Source: Nitrincola salilacus (lineage in GTDB: Bacteria; Pseudomonadota; Gammaproteobacteria; Pseudomonadales; Balneatricaceae). From it: a DNA stretch of 64,000 bases. The stretch lies in NCBI RefSeq assembly GCF_046271865.1, contig NZ_CP176580.1, positions 1,178,001-1,242,000 of the forward strand, read 5' to 3'. Shown piece by piece: positions 42,398 to 49,942 of this stretch (position 1 is the first letter of the stretch; each line of letters opens with the position of its first letter). The notes beneath the pieces were generated by a model. That model was not told where the DNA came from. It worked only from the letters and a program-made list of their open reading frames with translations, and did not search any database. A program made the position numbers and the translations under genes.

Positions 42398-42874
42398 ATG
42401 ACTCGTATAAATCATAATCAAGTGCTGGCAATCATTCTTGGACTCTTCTCAATAGTCTATTTATGGATGGCCTTCCAGATTCCGACTTTCCCAATTCCGC
42501 GCCCGGTTGATTCAGATGCGTTCCCCAAAGCGCTTGGTGCCGCCATTCTGATTCTGTCAGTCTTTCTTTTTCTGGAAAAAACCGGAGAAAAGGGTGTTGA
42601 GGTGGAAGAAACCAGTCATATTGGTTTCAGTTTTACCAGTCCATATATGCAAGTCGTGGTGACATCCGTAGGGGTTCTGGCGTATGCCTTTTTAATCGAG
42701 CCTCTGGGTTTTGTTCTTGCATCGTCTTTGTTGATGTTTCTACTGGCGACCTATTACGGTTACCGAGCCTGGCTGGTTAATCTGGCCACGACTCTGGGTA
42801 TCGTACTCTCGCTCTATTTTGTAATGACGCGGGCCGTGGGTGTACATCTTCCTCCCGGTATCCTGCCGTTCTGA
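42398..42874 (+). CDS. tctB: Tripartite tricarboxylate transporter, small membrane subunit
   Basis: The 158-residue integral membrane protein has four predicted helices (about 8-25, 42-58, 85-105 and 112-145) and is the poorly conserved TctB partner of TctA. The early RPVDSDAFPKALGAAIL motif is typical. It lies 95 bp after tctC and 20 bp before tctA. AGGT-like sequence before the ATG is weak. Confidence 0.88.
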   Translation: MTRINHNQVLAIILGLFSIVYLWMAFQIPTFPIPRPVDSDAFPKALGAAILILSVFLFLEKTGEKGVEVEETSHIGFSFTSPYMQVVVTSVGVLAYAFLIEPLGFVLASSLLMFLLATYYGYRAWLVNLATTLGIVLSLYFVMTRAVGVHLPPGILPF

Positions 42875-42894
42875 TTTAATGCGGAGAGTCAGTT

Positions 42895-44397
42895 GTGTTT
42901 GAATCATTCAGCAGTCTCATGTATGGCTTCAGCATTGCGCTGGATCCGACAAATCTCTTCTACGTATTCATCGGCGTGTTTGCCGGCACCATCATCGGCA
43001 TGCTGCCGGGTCTGGGGCCGATCTCTGCCCTGGCACTGATGATTCCGATCACCTTCAGCATGGACCCGGCCTCCGGCCTGATCCTGATGGCGGGTGTATA
43101 CTATGGTGCTATCTTTGGCGGCTCGACATCGTCCATACTGCTCAATGCTCCGGGCGTTGCCGGTACGGTCGCCACCTCGTTTGATGGCTATCCTATGGCG
43201 CGCCAAGGGAAGGCGGGTAAAGCGCTGGCGATTGCGGCCTATGCGTCCTTTGTCGGTGGCACGATCTCGGTTATCGGCTTGATGCTGATTGCGCCGCTGC
43301 TGTCGATGGTGGCGGTCAGCTTTGGCCCGCCGGAGTATTTTGCCCTGATGATTCTCGGCTTGACCGCCGTGGTCAGCCTGTCTGATAAATCATTGGCCAA
43401 GGGGCTGATTGCGGCGGTGTTTGGCATGATGGTATCGATTGTCGGTATCGACCTGCAGACAGGTACCGAGCGTTACACTTTCAACTCACTCAATATGCTG
43501 GATGGTATCGACTTCCTGGTGGTGGCGCTGGGTGTGTTCGCACTGGCCGAAGTGTTCGTGATGCTGTTGCGTGGCGATGACAATAAAGGCAAGAAGCGCA
43601 AGGCGATCGGCTCACTCAAGCTCAGCAGATCAGAAGTGAAAGAGATTGCCGGGCCGATCGGGCGTAGCTCAGTGCTGGGTTTCTTTATCGGTGTGTTGCC
43701 AGGGGCTGGCGCAACAATCGGCTCCTTCCTCGGCTACAGTATGGAAAAGCGTCTCGCCAAAGATGGTGACACCTTTGGTAAAGGTAATATCAAGGGTGTT
43801 GCTGCCCCTGAGGCTGCCAATAATGCTGCCTGCGGCGGCTCCTTCGTACCGCTGCTGACCCTGGGTGTACCTGGCTCCGGCACCACGGCGGTACTGCTGG
43901 GTGCACTGCTGGTGATGGGCGTCACGCCTGGCCCGATGATGATGGAGACGCGCCCGGATGTGTTCTGGGGAGTGATCGCCAGTATGTATATCGGCAACAT
44001 CTTCCTGCTGGCGCTGAACCTGCCGTTTATTCCGCTGATCGCGAAGATTCTGGATGCCCCACGGCCGTTGCTGCTGTCGATGATCCTGATCTTCTGTATG
44101 GTGGGTGTCTATGGCATGAACTTCAACATCTTTGATCTGGTGATGTTGCTGGTATTCGGTCTGATCGGTCTGGCGATGCGTCTGTATGGCTTCCCGGCTG
44201 CACCGATGATTCTGGGTCTGATACTGGGCGCATTGATGGAAGAATCCATGCGCCGTGCGCTGCAGATCTCGGGTGGTGACTGGTCTATCTTTACCGATAA
44301 ACCCATCTCCCTGTGGTTGTTGGTTATTGCCTTGTTGTCGCTGACCGCGCCGAGCCTGAAAAAGCTCTATCTGAAAGCACGGACTGCCACCGCATAA
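42895..44397 (+). CDS. tctA: Tripartite tricarboxylate transporter, large membrane subunit
   Basis: This is a 500-residue permease with 11-12 membrane helices. The TctA signatures GTIIGMLPGLGPISALALMIP (near 30), YGAIFGGSTSSILLNAPG and the second copy GVLPGAGATIGSFLGYSMEKR are present, along with GVAAPEAANNAA. It couples uptake to the proton or sodium gradient. The start is a GTG at 42895 after GGAGAGTC. A terminator follows at 44436. Confidence 0.93.
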   Translation: MFESFSSLMYGFSIALDPTNLFYVFIGVFAGTIIGMLPGLGPISALALMIPITFSMDPASGLILMAGVYYGAIFGGSTSSILLNAPGVAGTVATSFDGYPMARQGKAGKALAIAAYASFVGGTISVIGLMLIAPLLSMVAVSFGPPEYFALMILGLTAVVSLSDKSLAKGLIAAVFGMMVSIVGIDLQTGTERYTFNSLNMLDGIDFLVVALGVFALAEVFVMLLRGDDNKGKKRKAIGSLKLSRSEVKEIAGPIGRSSVLGFFIGVLPGAGATIGSFLGYSMEKRLAKDGDTFGKGNIKGVAAPEAANNAACGGSFVPLLTLGVPGSGTTAVLLGALLVMGVTPGPMMMETRPDVFWGVIASMYIGNIFLLALNLPFIPLIAKILDAPRPLLLSMILIFCMVGVYGMNFNIFDLVMLLVFGLIGLAMRLYGFPAAPMILGLILGALMEESMRRALQISGGDWSIFTDKPISLWLLVIALLSLTAPSLKKLYLKARTATA

Positions 44398-44435
44398 TCG
44401 GCTTTCAGCTCAAGATCATCTTTATCTTTTTTGAT

Positions 44436-44468
44436 AGCCTGTGGCGCCTTGCTGCAGGCTTTTTTTTA
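44436..44468 (+). terminator. Intrinsic terminator after tctCBA
   Basis: AGCCTG and CAGGCT arms enclose a 13-base loop and are followed by eight T residues. Confidence 0.85.
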
Positions 44469-44514
44469 TGCCCAGGGATGGGCTGTATGCTGGCAACGCA
44501 GGAGCAGTTGCCAG

Positions 44515-45207
44515 CTAACTTTTTTTCAGGCGATAGCGCCGTTCCGGGCGTCCTACCGATCCATAGGCCACATCCGCCTCCAGCTCACCGATCGTAACCA
44601 GATACTCCAGATAGCGCCGTGCCGTCGTGCGGCTGGTACCGACCTGTTCACCTGCCTGTTCTGCACTCAATGAACTACCCGGTTCTGCCTGAAATACGTG
44701 TCGGGTCTTATCCAGCGTCAGCCCATCGATCCCTTTCGGCAGGGTAGGGGTTGAATCACTGCCACCGCCATGGCTGCGGGGCATCAACCCGTCTACCGTA
44801 CGCTGATCCAGTGATTGCAAGCGTTGCAACTTGTCCAGATGCTGGCGGTAGGCCTCCAGAGTTTTTTCCAGACGATCAAACACCAATGGCTTAAGAATGT
44901 AATCGAACACGCCATAACGCAGCGCTTCGGTCAGCGTATCCACCTCTTTGGCTGCGGTGATCAGGATGACATCCACCGCGCTTTGCTGGCTGCGCAGCGC
45001 ACGCAGCAGTTCCAGACCGTTGCCGAGCGGGAACTGGATATCCAGCAGCAGAAGCTGAGGCTTGAGCACTTCGACCATCTCCTCGGCATCCTGTGTGGAG
45101 TGCGCGATACCAACCACCTCGCAGAAGGGAATTCGGCTAACGAAACGGTGCTGGATCTCGGCAATCTGCGGGTCGTCCTCCGCAATCACGATACGTATCT
45201 GTGTCAT
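44515..45207 (-). CDS. CitB/DcuR-type response regulator
   Basis: The 230-residue regulator has an N-terminal receiver (VIAEDDPQIAEIQ, phospho-acceptor Asp in LLLLDIQFPLGNG near 56, Lys in YILKPL near 106) and a C-terminal DNA-binding domain with SAEQAGEQVGTSRTTARRYLEYL typical of the CitB/DpiA group. It lies two bases after its kinase gene and converges with tctCBA, which it most likely activates in response to an external carboxylate. Confidence 0.9.
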   Translation of the reverse strand: MTQIRIVIAEDDPQIAEIQHRFVSRIPFCEVVGIAHSTQDAEEMVEVLKPQLLLLDIQFPLGNGLELLRALRSQQSAVDVILITAAKEVDTLTEALRYGVFDYILKPLVFDRLEKTLEAYRQHLDKLQRLQSLDQRTVDGLMPRSHGGGSDSTPTLPKGIDGLTLDKTRHVFQAEPGSSLSAEQAGEQVGTSRTTARRYLEYLVTIGELEADVAYGSVGRPERRYRLKKS

Positions 45208-45209
45208 CT

Positions 45210-46793
45210 TTAACCTAACTCCCTCGGTAGATAAACAGTAAAACGGGTGCCGCAGTCATCACCAGCACTGACGGTGATCTCCCCCCGGAGACGAGTGACA
45301 GTGTCGCTGACCAGTTGCAGTCCGATGCCGCGGTTGTGCTCAGCCTTGCTGCTGTAGCCTCGCTCAAAGATCCGGCTGCGATCACTGACCGCAATGCCGG
45401 GGCCCTGGTCCTCCACCTCGAACACCAGATCCTGCCCGAGATCTGTCATCGACAGCGAAACCTGCTTGTGGCCGCTCTCCAGATTGGCATCAAAGGCGTT
45501 ATCGAGCAGATTGCCTATGATTGTCACCAGTTGCTCCGGCACGATATGTCCCGGCAGGGCTTCCATATGACTCTCGGGATCGATCTCGAGGTGCAACCCA
45601 AGCTCCTGAGCGCGGTTATACTTGCCCAGAATGCAACCGAGCAATACCGGCTCGGCAACGCTGCGGGTCAGGAACTGAATCAGGCTCTGTTGCTCCTGTG
45701 TCTCCTGGCCGATCATCTCCAGTGCTTTATCACTGGCGCCTATCTGGATCAGGCCAGAAATAGTGTGCAGTTTGTTCATATACTCATGCGTCTGACTGCG
45801 CAGTGTTTCAGCATATTGGCGCACCTGCGTCAGTTGTTGGCTGATCAGGTCGATCTCATTCTTGCGCCTGAAACTGGATACCGCTCCGATGATTTGATCG
45901 CCATTGCGGATCGGAATACGGTTGGCGACCAGTTCCTCCCCGTTGCGGATAATCGGACGGTCATACTCCGGTTCACCCGATACCAGCAACTCCACCAGGC
46001 GGCTCTCGGGCAACACATCACGCACCTGGCGGCCAATCTGAGACTGGTCGGGTGGTAAGCCAAGGATGACAAGAGCAGCCCGGTTCATGATGGTGATCAC
46101 TCCATCGGCATTCACGGCGATGATCCCCTCACGGACCGATTCCAGTGTGGCATTGCGCTCCTCAAACAGGCGTGCAATCTGATGTGGCTCCAGACCATAG
46201 ATCGCAGCTTTGAAGCGCCGGGCGATCCAGATGGCTGCGAGGATTGAGATCAACAGGATCAGCGTGGATACACTCAGCAGCACATTGCGATAACTGGCCA
46301 CCGTATCGCGGACACTGTCAGTCAGATAGCCGACCGACACCACACCGATGATCTCACCCTCATCCCCGAATACAGGTGTCTTGCCCCGGATTGACGGTCC
46401 CAGACTACCCACGGCTTCAGACACATAGCGCTGGCCATACACCAGCGCCATTTCGTTATCATCTCCCTGCATCGGCTTACCGATTCGATCAGGCACAGGG
46501 TGCGCCAGACGTATCCCCTGATGATCCCCGATCGACACAAAAGCGACATCGCTGATCTGCATCAGCTCAGCCACAAATTGATTCAGTGGGGCGCTGTCAC
46601 GATTGGCCACTGCCTCACGCACCATCGGGATCTGTGCAATCGTTGTCGCCAGATGCAGGGCCCGAATCCCCATCTGCTCCTGCAGCGAATCATTCAGATA
46701 GCGCGTGGCAAAACCGCCGGTGACCAGCGTCTGCAGCAGAACCAGAAGGGAGATGAACAGAATAAGGCGAGTGCTGATCTTGAGTTGAGGCAT
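45210..46793 (-). CDS. CitA/DcuS-type sensor histidine kinase
   Basis: The protein has 527 residues from the ATG at 46793. TM1 (about 8-28) and TM2 (about 172-192) bracket a periplasmic PAS-like sensor with the carboxylate-type segment RLAHPVPDRIGKPM and SIRGKTPVFGDEGEIIGVVSVGYL. A cytosolic PAS (about 215-305) follows, then an SpoOB-type histidine box (LRSQTHEYMNKLHTISGLI) and an ATPase domain with N and G boxes (GNLLDNAFDA, EVEDQGPGIA, NRGIGLQLV). The frame continues to a GTG at 46829; neither start has a good ribosome site. A perfect inverted repeat lies 67 bp upstream. Confidence 0.9.
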   Translation of the reverse strand: MPQLKISTRLILFISLLVLLQTLVTGGFATRYLNDSLQEQMGIRALHLATTIAQIPMVREAVANRDSAPLNQFVAELMQISDVAFVSIGDHQGIRLAHPVPDRIGKPMQGDDNEMALVYGQRYVSEAVGSLGPSIRGKTPVFGDEGEIIGVVSVGYLTDSVRDTVASYRNVLLSVSTLILLISILAAIWIARRFKAAIYGLEPHQIARLFEERNATLESVREGIIAVNADGVITIMNRAALVILGLPPDQSQIGRQVRDVLPESRLVELLVSGEPEYDRPIIRNGEELVANRIPIRNGDQIIGAVSSFRRKNEIDLISQQLTQVRQYAETLRSQTHEYMNKLHTISGLIQIGASDKALEMIGQETQEQQSLIQFLTRSVAEPVLLGCILGKYNRAQELGLHLEIDPESHMEALPGHIVPEQLVTIIGNLLDNAFDANLESGHKQVSLSMTDLGQDLVFEVEDQGPGIAVSDRSRIFERGYSSKAEHNRGIGLQLVSDTVTRLRGEITVSAGDDCGTRFTVYLPRELG

Positions 46794-47240
46794 GATGTGG
46801 CATGTTATTGTTGTGATTAGATAACGCACAGTTTAGCGCATCTGCTGGCAGGGCATAACCCATGTGGTGTTGGAAGGGAACCACATGGCGCTACCAGTTA
46901 AAGTTGTGAATCAGTTGCGCTGCGGGGTCGGGTTGGCTAACTTTAATTTGGTAAAAGGGTGTTCCCCTTTTGCTATGATGGAGCGTTATTCATTAGTTAA
47001 CGGTGTCTCACGAAAAAGGAGTTTGAGCTACGCTGAGTAGTAGCATGAATACTTAAAACGACTATGTGGGTGAATCTCACTTGATCCAGAAATAGTGTGG
47101 GCTCAGCATATGATAGCTGAACCGGAAAACTATTCACCGGGCAAGCCAATTTCTGGTGGGCTAAGCGTTGAGTTTCTAGTATCTGCTAAGCAGGTCTAAC
47201 CGTGAAGGAAGAATCAATCAATGTGAGCGAGGTGCTCAAA
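46794..47240. other. Intergenic region with two inverted repeats
   Basis: This 447-bp gap upstream of both the kinase gene (minus) and a hypothetical gene (plus) contains a perfect 9-bp inverted repeat, CCATGTGGT (46860-46868) / ACCACATGG (46880-46888). It also contains AAAAGGG-TGTTC-CCCTTTT (about 46952-46970) followed by a possible -10 (TATGAT), and then about 250 bp without a convincing frame. The latter could be a long leader or an undescribed RNA; no known RNA family was recognised. Confidence 0.45.
46860..46888. promoter_or_regulatory. Inverted repeat upstream of the sensor kinase gene
   Basis: CCATGTGGT and ACCACATGG form perfect 9-bp arms with an 11-base spacer. It is a candidate operator for the two-component operon or a transcript-end hairpin; there is no T-run. 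Confidence 0.45.
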
Positions 47241-47567
47241 ATGTTTGGATGGTTTAAGGAAAGGGCAAAGTTCGCTCATGTGGCTGGGATTTGGTTTGAT
47301 ATAACCAATATAGATACTGGTGATAATGGCCAAGTTGCAGCATACGCATCAAATTTGATGAAAATTTCGCCAATTTCAGCTGAGGATGCATGGTTAACTG
47401 CTGTTGTAAATTGGACCAACAATATGCCGTATCGAGAGACGCGAGTACTTCTGGCCAAAGGGGTGACTCATTTTATCGACGATCCTCGCAGTCATCCTTT
47501 ATTTAGTCATGACGCCAGATCAGCAGCCGCATTTGTTGCTTTTCAAATTTTAGGCCAAGATTCATAG
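47241..47567 (+). CDS. Hypothetical protein
   Basis: I do not recognise this family. The 108-residue protein from the ATG at 47241 (GAGGTG seven bases ahead) is soluble, has no signal peptide, and has a helical C-terminal half (DARSAAAFVAFQILG). A longer frame begins at a GTG at 47202, which has no ribosome site. It is preceded by a 447-bp gap and followed by a toxin-antitoxin operon. Its codon use is A/T-richer than the neighbouring operons, which fits acquired DNA. Confidence 0.5.
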   Translation: MFGWFKERAKFAHVAGIWFDITNIDTGDNGQVAAYASNLMKISPISAEDAWLTAVVNWTNNMPYRETRVLLAKGVTHFIDDPRSHPLFSHDARSAAAFVAFQILGQDS

Positions 47568-47683
47568 TTCATGGTTGTTGAAATCATTGTTCGAAGAGTT
47601 AAATCAGAGCTTTGGTGGTCGTTTGTTGGTAAGCCACTACACCAAGGGGTTTTGAGATTGAGCGCTACCCTTCAGATACAATG

Positions 47684-47714
47684 TTATAGCGTTAAGGCGT
47701 TATAACGCTATAAT
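47684..47714. promoter_or_regulatory. Operator/promoter of the toxin-antitoxin operon
   Basis: Inverted arms TTATAGCGTTA (47684-47694) and TAACGCTATAA (47703-47713) contain the perfect palindrome GCGTTATAACGC (47697-47708) and overlap a TATAAT -10 (47709-47714). This is the expected layout for autorepression by the antitoxin. Confidence 0.7.
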
Positions 47715-47745
47715 GATGGTATGTATTTGGTAGTGGAGTAGTGAC

Positions 47746-47979
47746 ATGGCAACCTTGTCCAAAAGATCGACGGTTTATTTCGAACCAGCTATTCATCAGG
47801 CTTTAAAGATGAAGGCGGCATCTTCGCATGTTTCAGTATCTGAAATCATTGATGAAGCGGTCAGGTTACTGATTTCCGAAGATCAGCAAGATCTCGAAGC
47901 TATCGCTGAGCGAAGAGGTGAACCCGAAATGAGCTATGAAGCCTTGATCAATGATTTGAAGGCTCATGGCAAAATATAA
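47746..47979 (+). CDS. RelB-type antitoxin (ribbon-helix-helix)
   Basis: The 77-residue protein has an N-terminal ribbon-helix-helix (STVYFEPAIHQALKMKAA, then SVSEIIDEAVRLLI) that should bind the operator at 47684-47714, and an acidic C-terminal tail (MSYEALINDLKAHGK) that should wrap the toxin. It overlaps the toxin gene by 14 bp, as usual for type II systems. Confidence 0.85.
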   Translation: MATLSKRSTVYFEPAIHQALKMKAASSHVSVSEIIDEAVRLLISEDQQDLEAIAERRGEPEMSYEALINDLKAHGKI

Positions 47980-48229
47980 GATCATTTTCAAAAAGTCGGT
48001 TGCCAAGGATCTTCGAAGCATACCGAACCATGATGTGAAAAAGATTCTTTCAAGGATTGAGGCCTTAGCTGATGATCCAAGAGCAGATGGTTGCATCAAG
48101 TTAACGGGCGATGATAAGTATAGAGTCCGGCAAGGTTTGTATCGAGTTGTCTATGAGATCAGAGATGCTGAACTTGTAGTGAGCGTCATCAAAGTCGGGC
48201 ATCGTTCAAGTATTTATAAAAGCAACTGA
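47966..48229 (+). CDS. RelE/ParE-superfamily toxin
   Basis: The 87-residue basic protein has the RelE fold sequence: YKIIFKKSVAKDLRSIP at the start, LTGDDKYRVRQGLYRVVYEI in the core, and the C-terminal VIKVGHRSSIYK containing Arg/Tyr residues typical of RelE-like mRNA interferases. Whether it cuts mRNA or targets gyrase cannot be settled from sequence, but the R-x-G-x-Y-R core favours RelE. It appears complete and is paired with its antitoxin. Confidence 0.87.
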   Translation: MAKYKIIFKKSVAKDLRSIPNHDVKKILSRIEALADDPRADGCIKLTGDDKYRVRQGLYRVVYEIRDAELVVSVIKVGHRSSIYKSN

Positions 48230-48245
48230 CTAACGGCAGCGGATC

Positions 48246-49103
48246 ATGAGTAACCTCGGTAAACCAATGTTCTGGCGCGATGATCGCATGCCCCATGTGG
48301 AGCTGCGGCTGGTTGAGGACGGGCGTAAGGTTCGTTATGCACCGCACAGCCATACTCAGTGGTCTTTGGGTGCCATCACAGAGGGGGTCAGCACCTTTCT
48401 CTACCGTAATGATCAGTTCAAGATCTGTACCGGGACGCTGGTGATGATGAACCCTCACTGGATTCATGCCTGCAACCCTATCGATAACAAGCGCTGGGCC
48501 TATCTGATGCTGTATGTCGATACCACATGGTTGACTGATTTGCGCTATGAGGTGGGCTTGCTGGATGCGCGATGCTGGCAGGATATTGCGACGGCAACCA
48601 TCTTTGATCCTAAGTGGTACGAAGGTTATTGTCGGATGGCAGCGTGCCTGATGGATCCGGAGCGGGAGTTGTTGGATAAGCAGTCGGTTGTAGTTGAATA
48701 TCTGACTGCCTTGATGTGTGAGTTGGCAGATCAGCCGGCGGAGCCGCTTCCAAAAACTGCGGATAAACTGCAGGCACTGGCAGCCTATCTGAAAAATCAT
48801 GCCACCGAGGAGTTATCCTTGGACGCGCTTTGTGAGCGATCCGGGTACAGCCCCGGTCATCTGATCCGCGCTTTCAAACAGTATTTCGGCATCACGCCAC
48901 ATGCGTATTTGATCAACTGTCGCATTCAGTTGGGGCAGCAGGAGCTGAAAGGCGGCAAACCGATCGCCGAAGCGGCGCTGGATGCCGGTTTTGCCGATCA
49001 GCCCCACTTCCAGCGCACCTTCAAACGACTGCTGGCCGCCACACCGAATCAGTACCGACATTCTTTAATCAATCAGCAGATACACACAACTGGCAGCAAG
49101 TAA
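48246..49103 (+). CDS. AraC-family regulator
   Basis: The 285-residue protein has an N-terminal cupin-like ligand domain (about 15-150, with APHSHTQWSLGAITEG) and a C-terminal double helix-turn-helix (about 180-280, with LSLDALCERSGYSPGHLIRAFKQYFGITPHAYL and IAEAALDAGFADQPHFQRTFK). It is convergent with, and overlaps by 39 bp, a LysE-type exporter gene, a pairing seen in AraC/LysE modules where the regulator senses the exported amino acid. Confidence 0.88.
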   Translation: MSNLGKPMFWRDDRMPHVELRLVEDGRKVRYAPHSHTQWSLGAITEGVSTFLYRNDQFKICTGTLVMMNPHWIHACNPIDNKRWAYLMLYVDTTWLTDLRYEVGLLDARCWQDIATATIFDPKWYEGYCRMAACLMDPERELLDKQSVVVEYLTALMCELADQPAEPLPKTADKLQALAAYLKNHATEELSLDALCERSGYSPGHLIRAFKQYFGITPHAYLINCRIQLGQQELKGGKPIAEAALDAGFADQPHFQRTFKRLLAATPNQYRHSLINQQIHTTGSK

Positions 49104-49670
49104 CACCGCCAGGACTCTGTTAATGGAAACCAGCACGATCGGTTGGTGAATAAACCGACGCAGGAAAGCACCAGCGTATACCCAGCAGCTCAGCGACAAC
49201 CAGCAGATTGGTAGATACAGCGCAGCAAAGATGATGATCTGCTCCAGATTGTCAGCGCTGGTGTAAGCTCCGATGCCTGAGGCAGAGGCGAGCCAGGCCT
49301 TGGGGTTGAGCCACTGCATGATGGCGCCGGTCATAAAGCCCGGTGGATTGCGGGTTTCTCCCTCTGGCAGGCGGCCGTCATCACGGAACAGCTGAACACT
49401 CAGATAGAGCAGAAATATGACCCCGCCCCAACGCAGAATCTCATTGAATCCCGGCACGACAGTCAGCACTGAGTAAAGCCCCAGGCCGATGGTTATGAAC
49501 AGGGCGATAAACCCCAGGGTCGCACCAGTCACAAAGATCAGCCCTTGCGAGAGCGGGTATCGCGTGCCGCTGCTCAGGCACACCAGATTAACAGGGCCGG
49601 GGGAGATGGATGCGGCAAGGGCAAAGGCCGACATGGGTAAAATCAACGAAAGGGACATGTGGATTCTCAT
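49065..49670 (-). CDS. LysE/RhtB-family exporter
   Basis: This is a 201-residue inner-membrane exporter with about six helices. ASISPGPVNLVCLSSGTR near 18-35 is the signature of the family, followed by GATLGFIALFITIGLGL, and QWLNPKAWLASASG near 118. These proteins usually export amino acids or homoserine lactones; the substrate is unknown. Starts at 49670 and 49658 are both possible and neither has a clear ribosome site. It overlaps the AraC gene at its 3' end. Confidence 0.85.
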   Translation of the reverse strand: MRIHMSLSLILPMSAFALAASISPGPVNLVCLSSGTRYPLSQGLIFVTGATLGFIALFITIGLGLYSVLTVVPGFNEILRWGGVIFLLYLSVQLFRDDGRLPEGETRNPPGFMTGAIMQWLNPKAWLASASGIGAYTSADNLEQIIIFAALYLPICWLSLSCWVYAGAFLRRFIHQPIVLVSINRVLAVLLAASCVYLLID

Positions 49671-49851
49671 TGTTTGTTGGATGTGGCCCAAGTGTGCAGC
49701 AGCGATGAATCGCGGTATTGAACAAAATTGAGGTAGAGCTGATCAGCGATAATAATCTGCTGAAAATGAGTCTATTCATGAATGTTTTGTAGTCGGTAAT
49801 GGCTGGCTTCGGCTGGTATTTGCAGCGTTGATTGGGTATTATTCCGCTCAT

Positions 49852-49878
49852 GCCGTACCTGGTTTGTACGGCTTTTTT
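49852..49878 (+). terminator. Terminator-like hairpin in the thrS leader
   Basis: GCCGTAC-ctggttt-GTACGGC is followed by six T residues, 64 bp before thrS. The gene upstream (lysE) is on the other strand, so this stem can only act on a transcript that starts in the short gap, as in attenuation. No leader peptide rich in Thr was found. Confidence 0.65.
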
Positions 49879-49942
49879 ATTTCCAGCATTTATTTGCTTA
49901 TGTGGCCTGACGTAGGGGCCACCACTAAGATAAGGACTCGAT

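Noticed and set aside
49799..49831. Leader peptide for thrS attenuation
   Set aside because: The small frame starting ATGGCTGGC encodes MAGFGWYLQR with no Thr codons, so it cannot sense threonine starvation in the classical way.
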